DNA of 64,000 nt from the NCBI RefSeq assembly GCF_008801715.1, contig NZ_VZPG01000003.1:310001-374000 (forward strand), given 5' to 3'. Shown one piece after another: positions 56,857 through 64,000 of this stretch; the first letter of the stretch is position 1; each line of letters starts with the position of its first letter. Below the pieces are notes generated by a model. It searched no databases. It had not been told where the DNA came from and saw nothing but the letters and a program-made list of their open reading frames with translations. Position numbers and translations under genes: made by a program. This stretch comes from Pseudochrobactrum saccharolyticum. GTDB taxonomy: Bacteria; Pseudomonadota; Alphaproteobacteria; Rhizobiales; Rhizobiaceae.

Positions 56857-57804
56857 ATGTTTGAATTAATTATCCGGCGTTGTCTTGTGGTGATCCCGAC
56901 CCTGTTTCTGGTATCGGTTATTGTTTTCGGTATGCAGAAATTGCTGCCGGGCGATCCAATTTTGGCACTGGCTGGTGAAGACCGTGATCCGCAGACGATT
57001 GCCTATCTTCAGGAAAAATACCGGCTGAATGATCCGGTTATTACGCAATATCTGAGCTGGCTCGGCCGCATCATGACCGGCGATTTCGGCGTATCCATCC
57101 GCACGGAAAAACCGGTGCTGGAACTGATCTTGCAGAAATTGCCGGTGACTTTGCAGCTTGCAGCTTTTGCGATGTTCGTTGCGCTGCTGATAGGCGTGCC
57201 TGCAGGGATCATCTCTGCTGTACGCAAAGGCACATTGACCGATTATTCGATCAATATTGCCGCGCTGTCCGGTTTATCAATCCCGAATTTCTGGCTCGGC
57301 ATTCTGCTCATTCTGTTTGTTTCCGTACAATGGCAGTTGCTGCCTTCATCCGGCTATACATCACCGTTTGAAAATCTGGGACAGAATATCCGCACCATGA
57401 TTATGCCGGCTTTTGTGCTCGGCACCGGCCTTGCCGGCGTATTAATGCGCCATACGCGTTCGGCCATGCTCGGTGTGCTGCGCTCGGATTATGTACGCAC
57501 TGCACGCGCCAAGGGGCTGAACGAGAAAACTGTTATTCTGCGTCACGCGCTGCGCAATGCTCTTGTACCGATCATTACCCTGACCACCTTGCTCTTTGGT
57601 GAATTGTTGGCCGGTGCGGTTCTGACCGAACAGATTTTCACCATTCCGGGTTTCGGCAAGCTGATCGTGGATGCGGTCTTCACCCGTGACTATGCCGTTG
57701 TGCAGGGCGTTGTGCTGTGTACCGCTGTCGGTTTCATTCTGATGAATCTTCTTGCCGACATTCTCTACATTATCGTCAATCCGAGACTGAGGGATGCAAC
57801 ATGA
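56857..57804 (+). CDS. ABC transporter permease (DppB/GsiC type)
   Basis: A 315-residue inner-membrane permease with the DppB start pattern (RRCLVVIPTLFLVSVIVFGM, then QKLLPGDPILALAG), five to six helices, the EAA loop RSDYVRTARAKGLNEKTVIL, RHALRNALVPI and the ending ILYIIVNPRLRDAT. It pairs with the next gene, whose ATG overlaps its stop (ATGA). It belongs to the second peptide-type ABC system of the window. Confidence 0.95.
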   Translation: MFELIIRRCLVVIPTLFLVSVIVFGMQKLLPGDPILALAGEDRDPQTIAYLQEKYRLNDPVITQYLSWLGRIMTGDFGVSIRTEKPVLELILQKLPVTLQLAAFAMFVALLIGVPAGIISAVRKGTLTDYSINIAALSGLSIPNFWLGILLILFVSVQWQLLPSSGYTSPFENLGQNIRTMIMPAFVLGTGLAGVLMRHTRSAMLGVLRSDYVRTARAKGLNEKTVILRHALRNALVPIITLTTLLFGELLAGAVLTEQIFTIPGFGKLIVDAVFTRDYAVVQGVVLCTAVGFILMNLLADILYIIVNPRLRDAT

Positions 57805-58661
57805 GTGCGCTCGCAATTCCGGCAAAAAAATCCCGTAACCGCACTTTGCAAAAATTTCTCTCCAACAGAGCAGCGGTTCTCGGTGCAATATTGGTTGGCT
57901 TTTTTGCTCTGCTGGCCATTCTGGCACCACTGATTACCGGTTATGATCCGTTGCAGACAAGTTTCACCGCTATTCGCAAACCGCCTTCTGCCCTGCATTG
58001 GCTGGGGACAGACGAATTGGGACGCGACCTGTTTTCCCGCATGGCCTATGGCGCACGCACCTCGCTGATGGCGGGCGTTGTCTCGGTATGTATCGCGATG
58101 ATTGTCGGCGTGCCTTTCGGGATTATCGCAGGCTATTTCGGCGGCTGGGCAGACAGTATTATCTCCCGCCTGATTGATGCCATGCTCGCCATACCATTTC
58201 TGATTATGGCAATTGCCCTGGCTGCCTTTCTTGGTGCCAGCCTTACCAATGCGATGATCGCCATCGGCCTTTCCGCAGCACCGGTTTTTGCCCGTCTTAC
58301 CCGTGGTCAGGTGCTCTCCATCCGCAATGAGGAATATATCGAGGCCGCTCAGGTTCTGGGTCTGCGTCACCCGCGCATTATCCTGCGCTATATTCTGCCG
58401 AATGCCATGTCGCCGATTATCGTTCAGGCAACGCTGACCATTGCAGCAGCCATTATTGCCGAAGCCAGCCTGTCCTTTCTCGGTCTTGGCCAGCAGCCGC
58501 CGAATCCGTCATGGGGCTCGATGCTCAACACTGCAAAAAACTTCATCTCACAAGCACCATGGATGTCCGTATGGCCGGGAGCCGCAATCTTTCTCGTGGT
58601 TCTGGGGTTCAATCTGCTTGGCGATGGTCTGCGCGACGCCATTGATCCGCGCGAATATTAA
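57801..58661 (+). CDS. ABC transporter permease (DppC/GsiD type)
   Basis: A 286-residue inner-membrane permease with the DppC marks: ALHWLGTDELGRDLFSRMAY after the first helix, the EAA loop NEEYIEAAQVLGLRHPRIIL, RYILPNAMSPI, and the end FNLLGDGLRDAIDPREY. The open frame reaches back to 57717, but the ATG at 57801 overlaps the preceding stop and gives the normal length. It is followed 20 bases later by the gamma-glutamyltransferase gene. Confidence 0.95.
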   Translation: MSALAIPAKKSRNRTLQKFLSNRAAVLGAILVGFFALLAILAPLITGYDPLQTSFTAIRKPPSALHWLGTDELGRDLFSRMAYGARTSLMAGVVSVCIAMIVGVPFGIIAGYFGGWADSIISRLIDAMLAIPFLIMAIALAAFLGASLTNAMIAIGLSAAPVFARLTRGQVLSIRNEEYIEAAQVLGLRHPRIILRYILPNAMSPIIVQATLTIAAAIIAEASLSFLGLGQQPPNPSWGSMLNTAKNFISQAPWMSVWPGAAIFLVVLGFNLLGDGLRDAIDPREY

Positions 58662-58681
58662 TAGCTTACAGGAACATAACC

Positions 58682-60484
58682 ATGAGTATGTTTACAACCC
58701 GTCCTGAAATTCTCGGTACTTTCGGTGTTATTACTTCCACCCACTGGCTGGCTTCGGCCGCCGGTATGGCGCTGCTGGAGCGCGGCGGCAATGCTTTTGA
58801 TGCAGCCGTGGCCGCAGGTTTTGTCTTGCAGGTTGTCGAGCCGCATCTCGTTGGTCCTGCCGGTGAAGTGCCGATTATTTTCCACTCCGCCAAAACCGGT
58901 AAAACCGAAGTGCTGTGCGGTCAGGGCGTGACACCGGATGCAGCCACGATCGAGCGTTACAAACAGGAAGGGCTGGATCTGGTTCCGGGTTCCGGCTTGC
59001 TCGCAGCCGTGGTTCCGGGGGCATTTGATGCATGGATGCTGATGCTGCGCGATCATGGCAGTATGAGCCTGCGCGATGCGTTGGAACCAGCAATCTATTA
59101 TGCCCGCACCGGCCATCCGATGCTGCCGCGCGTTGCCAATACAATCCGCGATCAGGCCGAGTTTTTTAAAAAAGAATGGCCGACATCCTATGCCACATGG
59201 GCACGCAACGGTAATCTGCCTCAGGCGCATGAGCTATTTGTCAATGAAGCGCTGGCAAAGACCTATCAGCGTCTGGTGGATGAAGCTGAAGCCAAAGGCG
59301 GCAGCCGCGAAAAGATTATCGATCATGCGCGTGACGGTTTTTATCGCGGCTTTGTTGCGCAGGCGATTGAAGATTTTTGCCAAAATACTGAGGCGATGGA
59401 TACCAGTGGCAAACGTCATAAAGGCATTCTGACCGCTGATGATATGGCGCGCTGGAGTGCCACTTATGAAACCCCGCTGAGCTATGACTATCACGGCTGG
59501 ACGGTTTACAAGACCGGCCCGTGGGGTCAGGGACCTGCCCTTCTGCAAAGCCTTGCTTTACTGAAAAACAGCGACATAGGTGCGATGGGACCGGATAGTG
59601 CGGATTTCATCCATACCGTAACCGAAGCCATGAAACTGGCCTATGCCGACCGCGAAATCTATTACGGCGATCCTGATTTTGCGGATGTGCCGATGAAGCA
59701 GCTGCTGTCGGAAGACTATAATGCACAACGGCGTAAACTGATTGGTTCTGCAGCTTCTCATGAACTGCGCGCCGGTATGATCACAGATTTTGAAGAACAA
59801 CATGCCCGCGGCGTAGCCCAGTTCCGCTATGCGGAGACCAACGGCAATGTGGCACCTGGTGCCGGTGAGCCGACCATGGCACATCTGCGCACCGAAAAAC
59901 GTGGCGACACGGTGCATGTGGATGTGATTGACCGTTGGGGCAATATGGTTTCCGCCACCCCGTCCGGCGGCTGGCTGCAATCATCACCGGTTATTCCGGA
60001 ACTCGGCTTCCAGCTCAATACCCGTGCACAGATGTTCTGGCTGGAACCGGATCTGCCGACCAGCCTCGCGCCGCGCAAGCGCCCACGCACCACACTTACA
60101 CCGTCACTGGCCAGCTATGAGGGTAAACCACGGCTTGTCTTCGGTACGCCGGGTGGTGACCAGCAGGATCAATGGCAGCTCATCCTGTTCCTGCGCCGCG
60201 TCCATCACGGGCTGAACCTGCAGGAAGGCATTGATCTGCCGCTGTTCCACACCATGCATTTCCCGTCATCCTTCTACCCGCGTGAAGCCATTCCGGGACG
60301 GCTTGTAATCGAAAAGTCTATTGGTGAAACTGTTATAAATGATCTGAAAACACGCGGTCACGATCTGGAAATCGTTGACGAGTGGACAGTCGGGCGGCTG
60401 ACCGCAGCCGAACGCGAGAGCAACGGGCTGTTGCGGGCAGCGGCCACACCACGCCTGATGCAAGCCTATGCAATCGGGCGCTAA
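58682..60484 (+). CDS. Gamma-glutamyltransferase family protein, cytoplasmic type
   Basis: A 600-residue Ntn-hydrolase of the gamma-glutamyltransferase family. It carries ASAAGMALLERGGNAFDAAVAAGFV at the start, the autocleavage region with the presumed nucleophile Thr410 in GDTVHVDVIDRWGNMVSATP, and the glycine loop VFGTPGGDQQDQ. No signal peptide is visible, so unlike the classical periplasmic enzyme it should act inside the cell on imported substrate. The usual GIGGGGF loop near the N-terminus is replaced by LVGPAGEVPII, as in the YwrD-like branch. It lies in the middle of the transporter operon. It probably cleaves gamma-glutamyl peptides or related amides; acylase activity is an alternative. 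Confidence 0.88.
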   Translation: MSMFTTRPEILGTFGVITSTHWLASAAGMALLERGGNAFDAAVAAGFVLQVVEPHLVGPAGEVPIIFHSAKTGKTEVLCGQGVTPDAATIERYKQEGLDLVPGSGLLAAVVPGAFDAWMLMLRDHGSMSLRDALEPAIYYARTGHPMLPRVANTIRDQAEFFKKEWPTSYATWARNGNLPQAHELFVNEALAKTYQRLVDEAEAKGGSREKIIDHARDGFYRGFVAQAIEDFCQNTEAMDTSGKRHKGILTADDMARWSATYETPLSYDYHGWTVYKTGPWGQGPALLQSLALLKNSDIGAMGPDSADFIHTVTEAMKLAYADREIYYGDPDFADVPMKQLLSEDYNAQRRKLIGSAASHELRAGMITDFEEQHARGVAQFRYAETNGNVAPGAGEPTMAHLRTEKRGDTVHVDVIDRWGNMVSATPSGGWLQSSPVIPELGFQLNTRAQMFWLEPDLPTSLAPRKRPRTTLTPSLASYEGKPRLVFGTPGGDQQDQWQLILFLRRVHHGLNLQEGIDLPLFHTMHFPSSFYPREAIPGRLVIEKSIGETVINDLKTRGHDLEIVDEWTVGRLTAAERESNGLLRAAATPRLMQAYAIGR

Positions 60485-60507
60485 AACGGGGAATTGATGC
60501 AGTGATA

Positions 60508-61356
60508 ATGGGTATTGAATTTCAGGAGCTGCTCTGGCTCGCCCTGAGCATGCTGATTGCCGGCGGTGTCACCGGCCTGCTCGCAGGTCTATTCGGTGTC
60601 GGCGGCGGTACTGTGGCGGTTCCGGTACTGTATGAGCTGTTCCGCTATCTGGGTGTGCCGGAAGATGTGCTGATGCCGCTGAGTATCGGCACATCGCTTG
60701 CCATCATCATTCCGACATCCATCCGTTCTTACCGCGCCCATCTGGCACGCGGAGCCGTGGATACAAGTCTGCTGAAAGCATGGGCCGTACCGGTCGTTGC
60801 GGGTGTGATTGCAGGGAGTGTGATTGCCCGTTATGCACCGGCGGAGCTGTTTAAATTCGTCTTCATCGTGGTTGCCGGTGTTTCGGCAATCCGGCTGCTG
60901 TTTGGTAAAGACAGCTGGAAACTCGCCGATCAGTTGCCGGGCAAACTGGCCATCCGGTTTTGCGGGTTGATTATCGGCGTATTGTCCTCACTGATGGGGA
61001 TCGGCGGCGGACAGCTCTCCAACCTGTTCATGACCTTTTATAACCGGCCGATCCATCAGGCTGTTGCCACATCTTCGGGCTTGGGCATCCTGATTTCCAT
61101 ACCGGGTGCGCTTGGCTATATTTATGCAGGCTGGCCGCGTGCCGCCCAATTTCCGGATGTTGCCGCTTTGCAGCCGCCGCTTGCACTCGGCTATGTCTCC
61201 CTGCTCGGATTTTTCCTCGTTATTCCGACAAGTATTCTCGCAGCCCCTGTCGGCGTAAAGCTGGCGCATAGTCTTTCAAAACGAAAACTGGAAGTCGCTT
61301 TCGGTGTCTTTCTGTTGCTGATCTGCCTGCGTTTTTTGATAAGCGTCATTTATTGA
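60508..61356 (+). CDS. TauE/SafE-family sulfite/organosulfonate exporter-like membrane protein
   Basis: A 282-residue membrane protein with about eight helices in two related halves. The family glycine motifs are GLLAGLFGVGGGTVAVPVLY in the first half and VLSSLMGIGGGQLSNLFMTF in the second. Starts at GTG 60502 or ATG 60508 follow GGGGAA. Family members export sulfite, sulfoacetate or taurine-derived anions. Here it sits between the gamma-glutamyltransferase and ATPase genes, hinting that the imported compound contains sulfur, for example a glutathione derivative. That link is inference. Confidence 0.88.
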   Translation: MGIEFQELLWLALSMLIAGGVTGLLAGLFGVGGGTVAVPVLYELFRYLGVPEDVLMPLSIGTSLAIIIPTSIRSYRAHLARGAVDTSLLKAWAVPVVAGVIAGSVIARYAPAELFKFVFIVVAGVSAIRLLFGKDSWKLADQLPGKLAIRFCGLIIGVLSSLMGIGGGQLSNLFMTFYNRPIHQAVATSSGLGILISIPGALGYIYAGWPRAAQFPDVAALQPPLALGYVSLLGFFLVIPTSILAAPVGVKLAHSLSKRKLEVAFGVFLLLICLRFLISVIY

Positions 61357-61371
61357 TAGAAAGATTGAGTC

Positions 61372-63225
61372 ATGCAAGAAACACTTCTTTCTGTAAAAGA
61401 TCTGAAAATCTCTTTCTCTACCGGTGGCCACTGGGCACCGGTCGTGCATGGTATTTCCTTTGAGATTAAAGCCGGCGAAACGCTTGCTATTGTCGGGGAG
61501 TCCGGCTCCGGCAAAAGTGTGACTGCGCTTTCCCTCATGCGTTTGCTGCCGCCGCTCAACAGCCGGATTGAAGGGACTATCCGTTTTAACGATACCTCGC
61601 TGACGCAGATGAATGACAGCGCAATTCGTCATATTCGCGGTAATGAAATCGCAATGATTTTTCAGGAACCAATGACCTCGCTCAATCCGAGCCTGACCAT
61701 CAGCTTCCAGCTTGCCGAAGTGCTGATGACCCATCGCGGTATGAGCCGTGAACAGGCTGAAGCCGAGGCCGTGCATCTGATGGAGCGTGTGCGGATACCA
61801 TCTGCCGCCACACGGGCGAAAGACTATCCACACCGTCTGTCCGGCGGTATGCGTCAGCGTGTGATGATTGCCATGGCACTCGCCTGCAAGCCGAAATTGC
61901 TGATTGCCGACGAGCCGACCACAGCACTGGATGTGACCATTCAGGCGCAGATTCTTGATCTCATCAAAGATCTGCAAAAAGAAGAAGGCATGGCCGTGCT
62001 GTTCATCACCCATGATATGGGCGTGGTGGCAGAAATTGCCGACCGTACCATCGTGATGTTGCATGGCAATATTGTTGAAAGCGGCAACACAGAGGTTATT
62101 TTTGCACAGCCGGAACATCCTTATACCCGTGCTCTGCTGTCTGCCGTGCCGAAACTCGGCTCGATGAAGGGTGAAAATGCACCGCTTAAATTTCCTGAAA
62201 TCGACCGCACGACCGGCCTGCCAGTTGAACAGCCTGTTTCAGAATCTGAGGCTATAACAGAGAGCAAAGCTGCTCAGCCGCCAACCGTGCTTGAAGTGCG
62301 CAATCTGCGCAAATATTTTGACCTGCCAAACGGTCTTTTCCGTAAACCTGCCGGACGGGTTCATGCGGTTGAGAATGTTTCCTTCTCAATTGCGGCGGGT
62401 GAAACGCTGTCTCTGGTGGGGGAATCCGGCTGCGGAAAATCCACCACCGGCCGTGCAATTATCCGGCTTACAGAGCCGACATCCGGCGAAGTCCTGCTGA
62501 ACGGCCGCAATATTCTGAACATTAGTCAGGCAGAATTTCGCGATACACGCCGCCAGATACAACTGATCTTTCAGGATCCGTTTGCAAGTCTGAACCCGCG
62601 CATGAAAATCGGTGAAGCGGTTGCCGAACCGATGATTGTGCATGGCATTGCCGGTGCTGCGCAGGCACGGCAAAAAGCCCGTGAATTGCTGGAACAGGTC
62701 GGTATTAATCCCGCAACTTATGACCGTTATCCGCACGAATTTTCCGGCGGGCAGCGCCAGCGCATCTGTATTGCCCGTACATTGGCACTCGATCCGCAAT
62801 TGATTATTGCTGATGAGGCCGTGTCCGCACTGGATGTTTCCATCAAGGCGCAGGTGGTTAATCTGATGCTGGAATTGCAGGAAAAGCTTGGTCTGGCCTT
62901 CCTGTTTATTTCCCATGATATGGCTGTGGTTGAGCGTATCAGCCATCGTGTGGCCGTGATGTATTTAGGCGAGATTGTCGAAATCGGCAGCCGCGCGGAT
63001 ATCTTCGGTAATCCGCAGCATCCCTATACCAAACGCCTGCTCTCTGCCGTACCGGTGCCTGATCCTGCAACGCGCGGCACCAAGGCAAAACTCCATGTCG
63101 GCGAGCTGAAAAGCCCTGTGCGTCCGGTTGATTATCAGCCACCGGTGCGGATTATGCAGGAAGTCAGCTCCGGCCATTTTGTGCAGCAATGGGGCGATGA
63201 ATGGGACTTGCGTAAAGCAATCTAG
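61372..63225 (+). CDS. Fused peptide/glutathione-type ABC transporter ATPase (GsiA/DppDF-like)
   Basis: A 617-residue tandem ATPase. The first domain has Walker A GESGSGKSVTA (about 43), FQEPMTSLNPSL, signature SGGMRQRV and LLIADEPTTALD. The second, after a linker rich in Glu and Ser (about 280-300), has GESGCGKSTTG (about 348), FQDPFASLNPRM, SGGQRQRI and LIIADEAVSALD. The end NPQHPYTKRLLSAVPVPDP is the oligopeptide-type C-terminal segment. All catalytic motifs are intact. It powers the permeases of the same operon and is its last gene, followed only by a repeat. Confidence 0.95.
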   Translation: MQETLLSVKDLKISFSTGGHWAPVVHGISFEIKAGETLAIVGESGSGKSVTALSLMRLLPPLNSRIEGTIRFNDTSLTQMNDSAIRHIRGNEIAMIFQEPMTSLNPSLTISFQLAEVLMTHRGMSREQAEAEAVHLMERVRIPSAATRAKDYPHRLSGGMRQRVMIAMALACKPKLLIADEPTTALDVTIQAQILDLIKDLQKEEGMAVLFITHDMGVVAEIADRTIVMLHGNIVESGNTEVIFAQPEHPYTRALLSAVPKLGSMKGENAPLKFPEIDRTTGLPVEQPVSESEAITESKAAQPPTVLEVRNLRKYFDLPNGLFRKPAGRVHAVENVSFSIAAGETLSLVGESGCGKSTTGRAIIRLTEPTSGEVLLNGRNILNISQAEFRDTRRQIQLIFQDPFASLNPRMKIGEAVAEPMIVHGIAGAAQARQKARELLEQVGINPATYDRYPHEFSGGQRQRICIARTLALDPQLIIADEAVSALDVSIKAQVVNLMLELQEKLGLAFLFISHDMAVVERISHRVAVMYLGEIVEIGSRADIFGNPQHPYTKRLLSAVPVPDPATRGTKAKLHVGELKSPVRPVDYQPPVRIMQEVSSGHFVQQWGDEWDLRKAI

Positions 63226-63272
63226 TAAAAAATAAATAGTCCGGCTAGCATGTTGATCTGAAAGAACACATG

Positions 63273-63413
63273 CTAGAGCGGTTTACGTCCAGATTGGATC
63301 ATAGCGCTTGCTCTGGATTCTTTATTTGGTCGCATTATCACGGGCGTCAAGTTGGATCAACTTGACATAATCAAGAAGTCAAGTTGATCCAACTTGACTG
63401 TGAAATGCTCTAG
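63273..63413. repeat. Extragenic repeat R1, copy 2 (expanded)
   Basis: A 141-base element with CTAGAGC at the left and GCTCTAG at the right, matching 8287-8397. Its central palindrome unit is duplicated: GTCAAGTTGGATCAACTTGA occurs first, and after a short spacer GTCAAGTTGATCCAACTTGA. It fills most of the space between two convergent genes and provides the stop codon of the one on the minus strand. Confidence 0.8.
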
Positions 63414-64000
63414 TCGGCGACGAGATGTCCCCCGCCGATATCCACGAGTTTCACACGATCCGGCTGCTGACCGGCTTTCCAGACAGGGCTTGGAATTTCA
63501 CCGGTGAGCCGCAGGCTTTCACCACGCTGACGGCGCGGATTAGGTACCGGCACCGCAGAGAGCAGGCGCTTTGTATAGGGATGCTGCGGATTGCTGAATA
63601 GCTGCGCGCGCGTTCCCATTTCCACAATCTGCCCCAGATACATCACCGCCACACGGTCGGAAATATTTTCAACTACCGCCATATCGTGACTGATAAACAG
63701 ATAGGTAACGCCGGTTTCTTTCTGCAGATCATGCAGCAATTCCAGCACCCTTGCCTGAATAGACACATCAAGCGCGGCAACACTTTCATCGCAAACAATG
63801 AGTTTCGGTTTCAGTGCCAGTGCACGGGCAATACAGATGCGCTGGCGCTGCCCGCCGGAGAACTGATGCGGATAACGGTCATAGACTGCAGCAGAAAGCT
63901 CCACGCGCTCCAATAATTCGCAGACCCGCGCTTTTTGCTCCGCAGCTGTGCCAATATTATGAATAACCAGAGGCTCGCGAATGAGCTCACCTATTGTCAT
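63410..64000 (-). CDS. Peptide-type ABC transporter ATPase, C-terminal part (5' end outside window)
   Basis: The last 196 codons of a DppF-type or fused ATPase gene whose start lies beyond the right window edge. Present are MTIGELIREPLVIH, signature SGGQRQRICIARALAL, Walker B KLIVCDESVAALDVS, and the C-terminal NPQHPYTKRLLSAVPVPNPR. Walker A is outside the window. Walker B reads IVCDE in place of the usual IIADE. The TAG stop at 63412-63410 is the CTAG end of the R1 repeat, so the natural C-terminus may have been changed; the visible end (IGGGHLVAD) is still family-like. It belongs to a third peptide-type importer, convergent with the previous operon. Confidence 0.88.
   Translation of the reverse strand: MTIGELIREPLVIHNIGTAAEQKARVCELLERVELSAAVYDRYPHQFSGGQRQRICIARALALKPKLIVCDESVAALDVSIQARVLELLHDLQKETGVTYLFISHDMAVVENISDRVAVMYLGQIVEMGTRAQLFSNPQHPYTKRLLSAVPVPNPRRQRGESLRLTGEIPSPVWKAGQQPDRVKLVDIGGGHLVAD

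Noticed and set aside
1-64000. tRNA, rRNA, CRISPR, prophage integrase, origin of replication
   Set aside because: Looked for on both strands; no cloverleaf-like gene, spacer array, integrase or phage structural gene was recognised.

Overview
The window looks like chromosomal DNA of an alphaproteobacterium of the order Hyphomicrobiales, probably a Brucellaceae relative (Ochrobactrum/Brucella or Pseudochrobactrum-like). This rests on the overall gene content, on extragenic palindromic repeats with GAGCATAATT and CTAGAGC ends of a type common in that order, on a FtsI-like protein with the rhizobial EMGSxxKTF active-site form, and on a RirA-type iron box. The genus is inference. No rRNA, tRNA or CRISPR was seen, and both window edges cut ABC transporter genes.

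Layout. 1-2.6 kb: end of a polyamine-type ABC permease gene, then formate-THF ligase (fhs). 2.9-5.7 kb: a compact trio of an amino-acid adenylation enzyme, a free carrier protein and a GNAT-like protein, which looks like a small thiotemplate pathway. 5.7-6.2 kb: a scar holding a decayed IS200/IS605 transposase with its hairpin end, a repeat end, and a truncated formylglycine-generating-enzyme-like remnant. 6.2-8.3 kb: NAD(P)-binding protein and serine hydrolase. 8.3-8.6 kb: extragenic repeats. 8.7-11.2 kb: a TonB-dependent siderophore receptor with a putative RirA box. 11.2-15.6 kb: an orphan FtsI-type PBP, an Lrp regulator and a BCCT transporter. 16-18.9 kb: GNAT, then AraC regulator, B3/B4-domain protein and LysE exporter.

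18.9-28.1 kb: a minus-strand catabolic operon (two peptide-type permeases, fused ATPase, MmgE/PrpD protein, solute-binding protein, FAD amine oxidase, RidA) under a divergent IclR regulator; it appears to import and oxidatively degrade an amine or amino-acid derivative. 28.1-39.5 kb: a complete leucine/isovalerate degradation operon (isovaleryl-CoA dehydrogenase, both methylcrotonyl-CoA carboxylase subunits, methylglutaconyl-CoA hydratase, acyl-CoA ligase, HMG-CoA lyase), with a divergent AraC regulator and acetoacetyl-CoA synthetase completing the route to acetoacetyl-CoA.

39.6-52.6 kb is the most accessory-looking part: a 2334-residue autotransporter adhesin, and divergent from it an AT-rich cassette of three unrecognised proteins (510, 397 and 1015 residues) without signal peptides. 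These appear to share two beta-rich modules, and the largest carries about five Big-1/invasin-like repeats. 52.8-63.2 kb: an M20-family N-carbamoyl/allantoate hydrolase, a GntR regulator, and a second peptide/glutathione-type ABC system interleaved with a cytoplasmic gamma-glutamyltransferase homologue and a TauE/SafE exporter, consistent with use of gamma-glutamyl or organosulfur peptides. The window ends in a third peptide-ABC ATPase gene whose stop codon lies inside an extragenic repeat.
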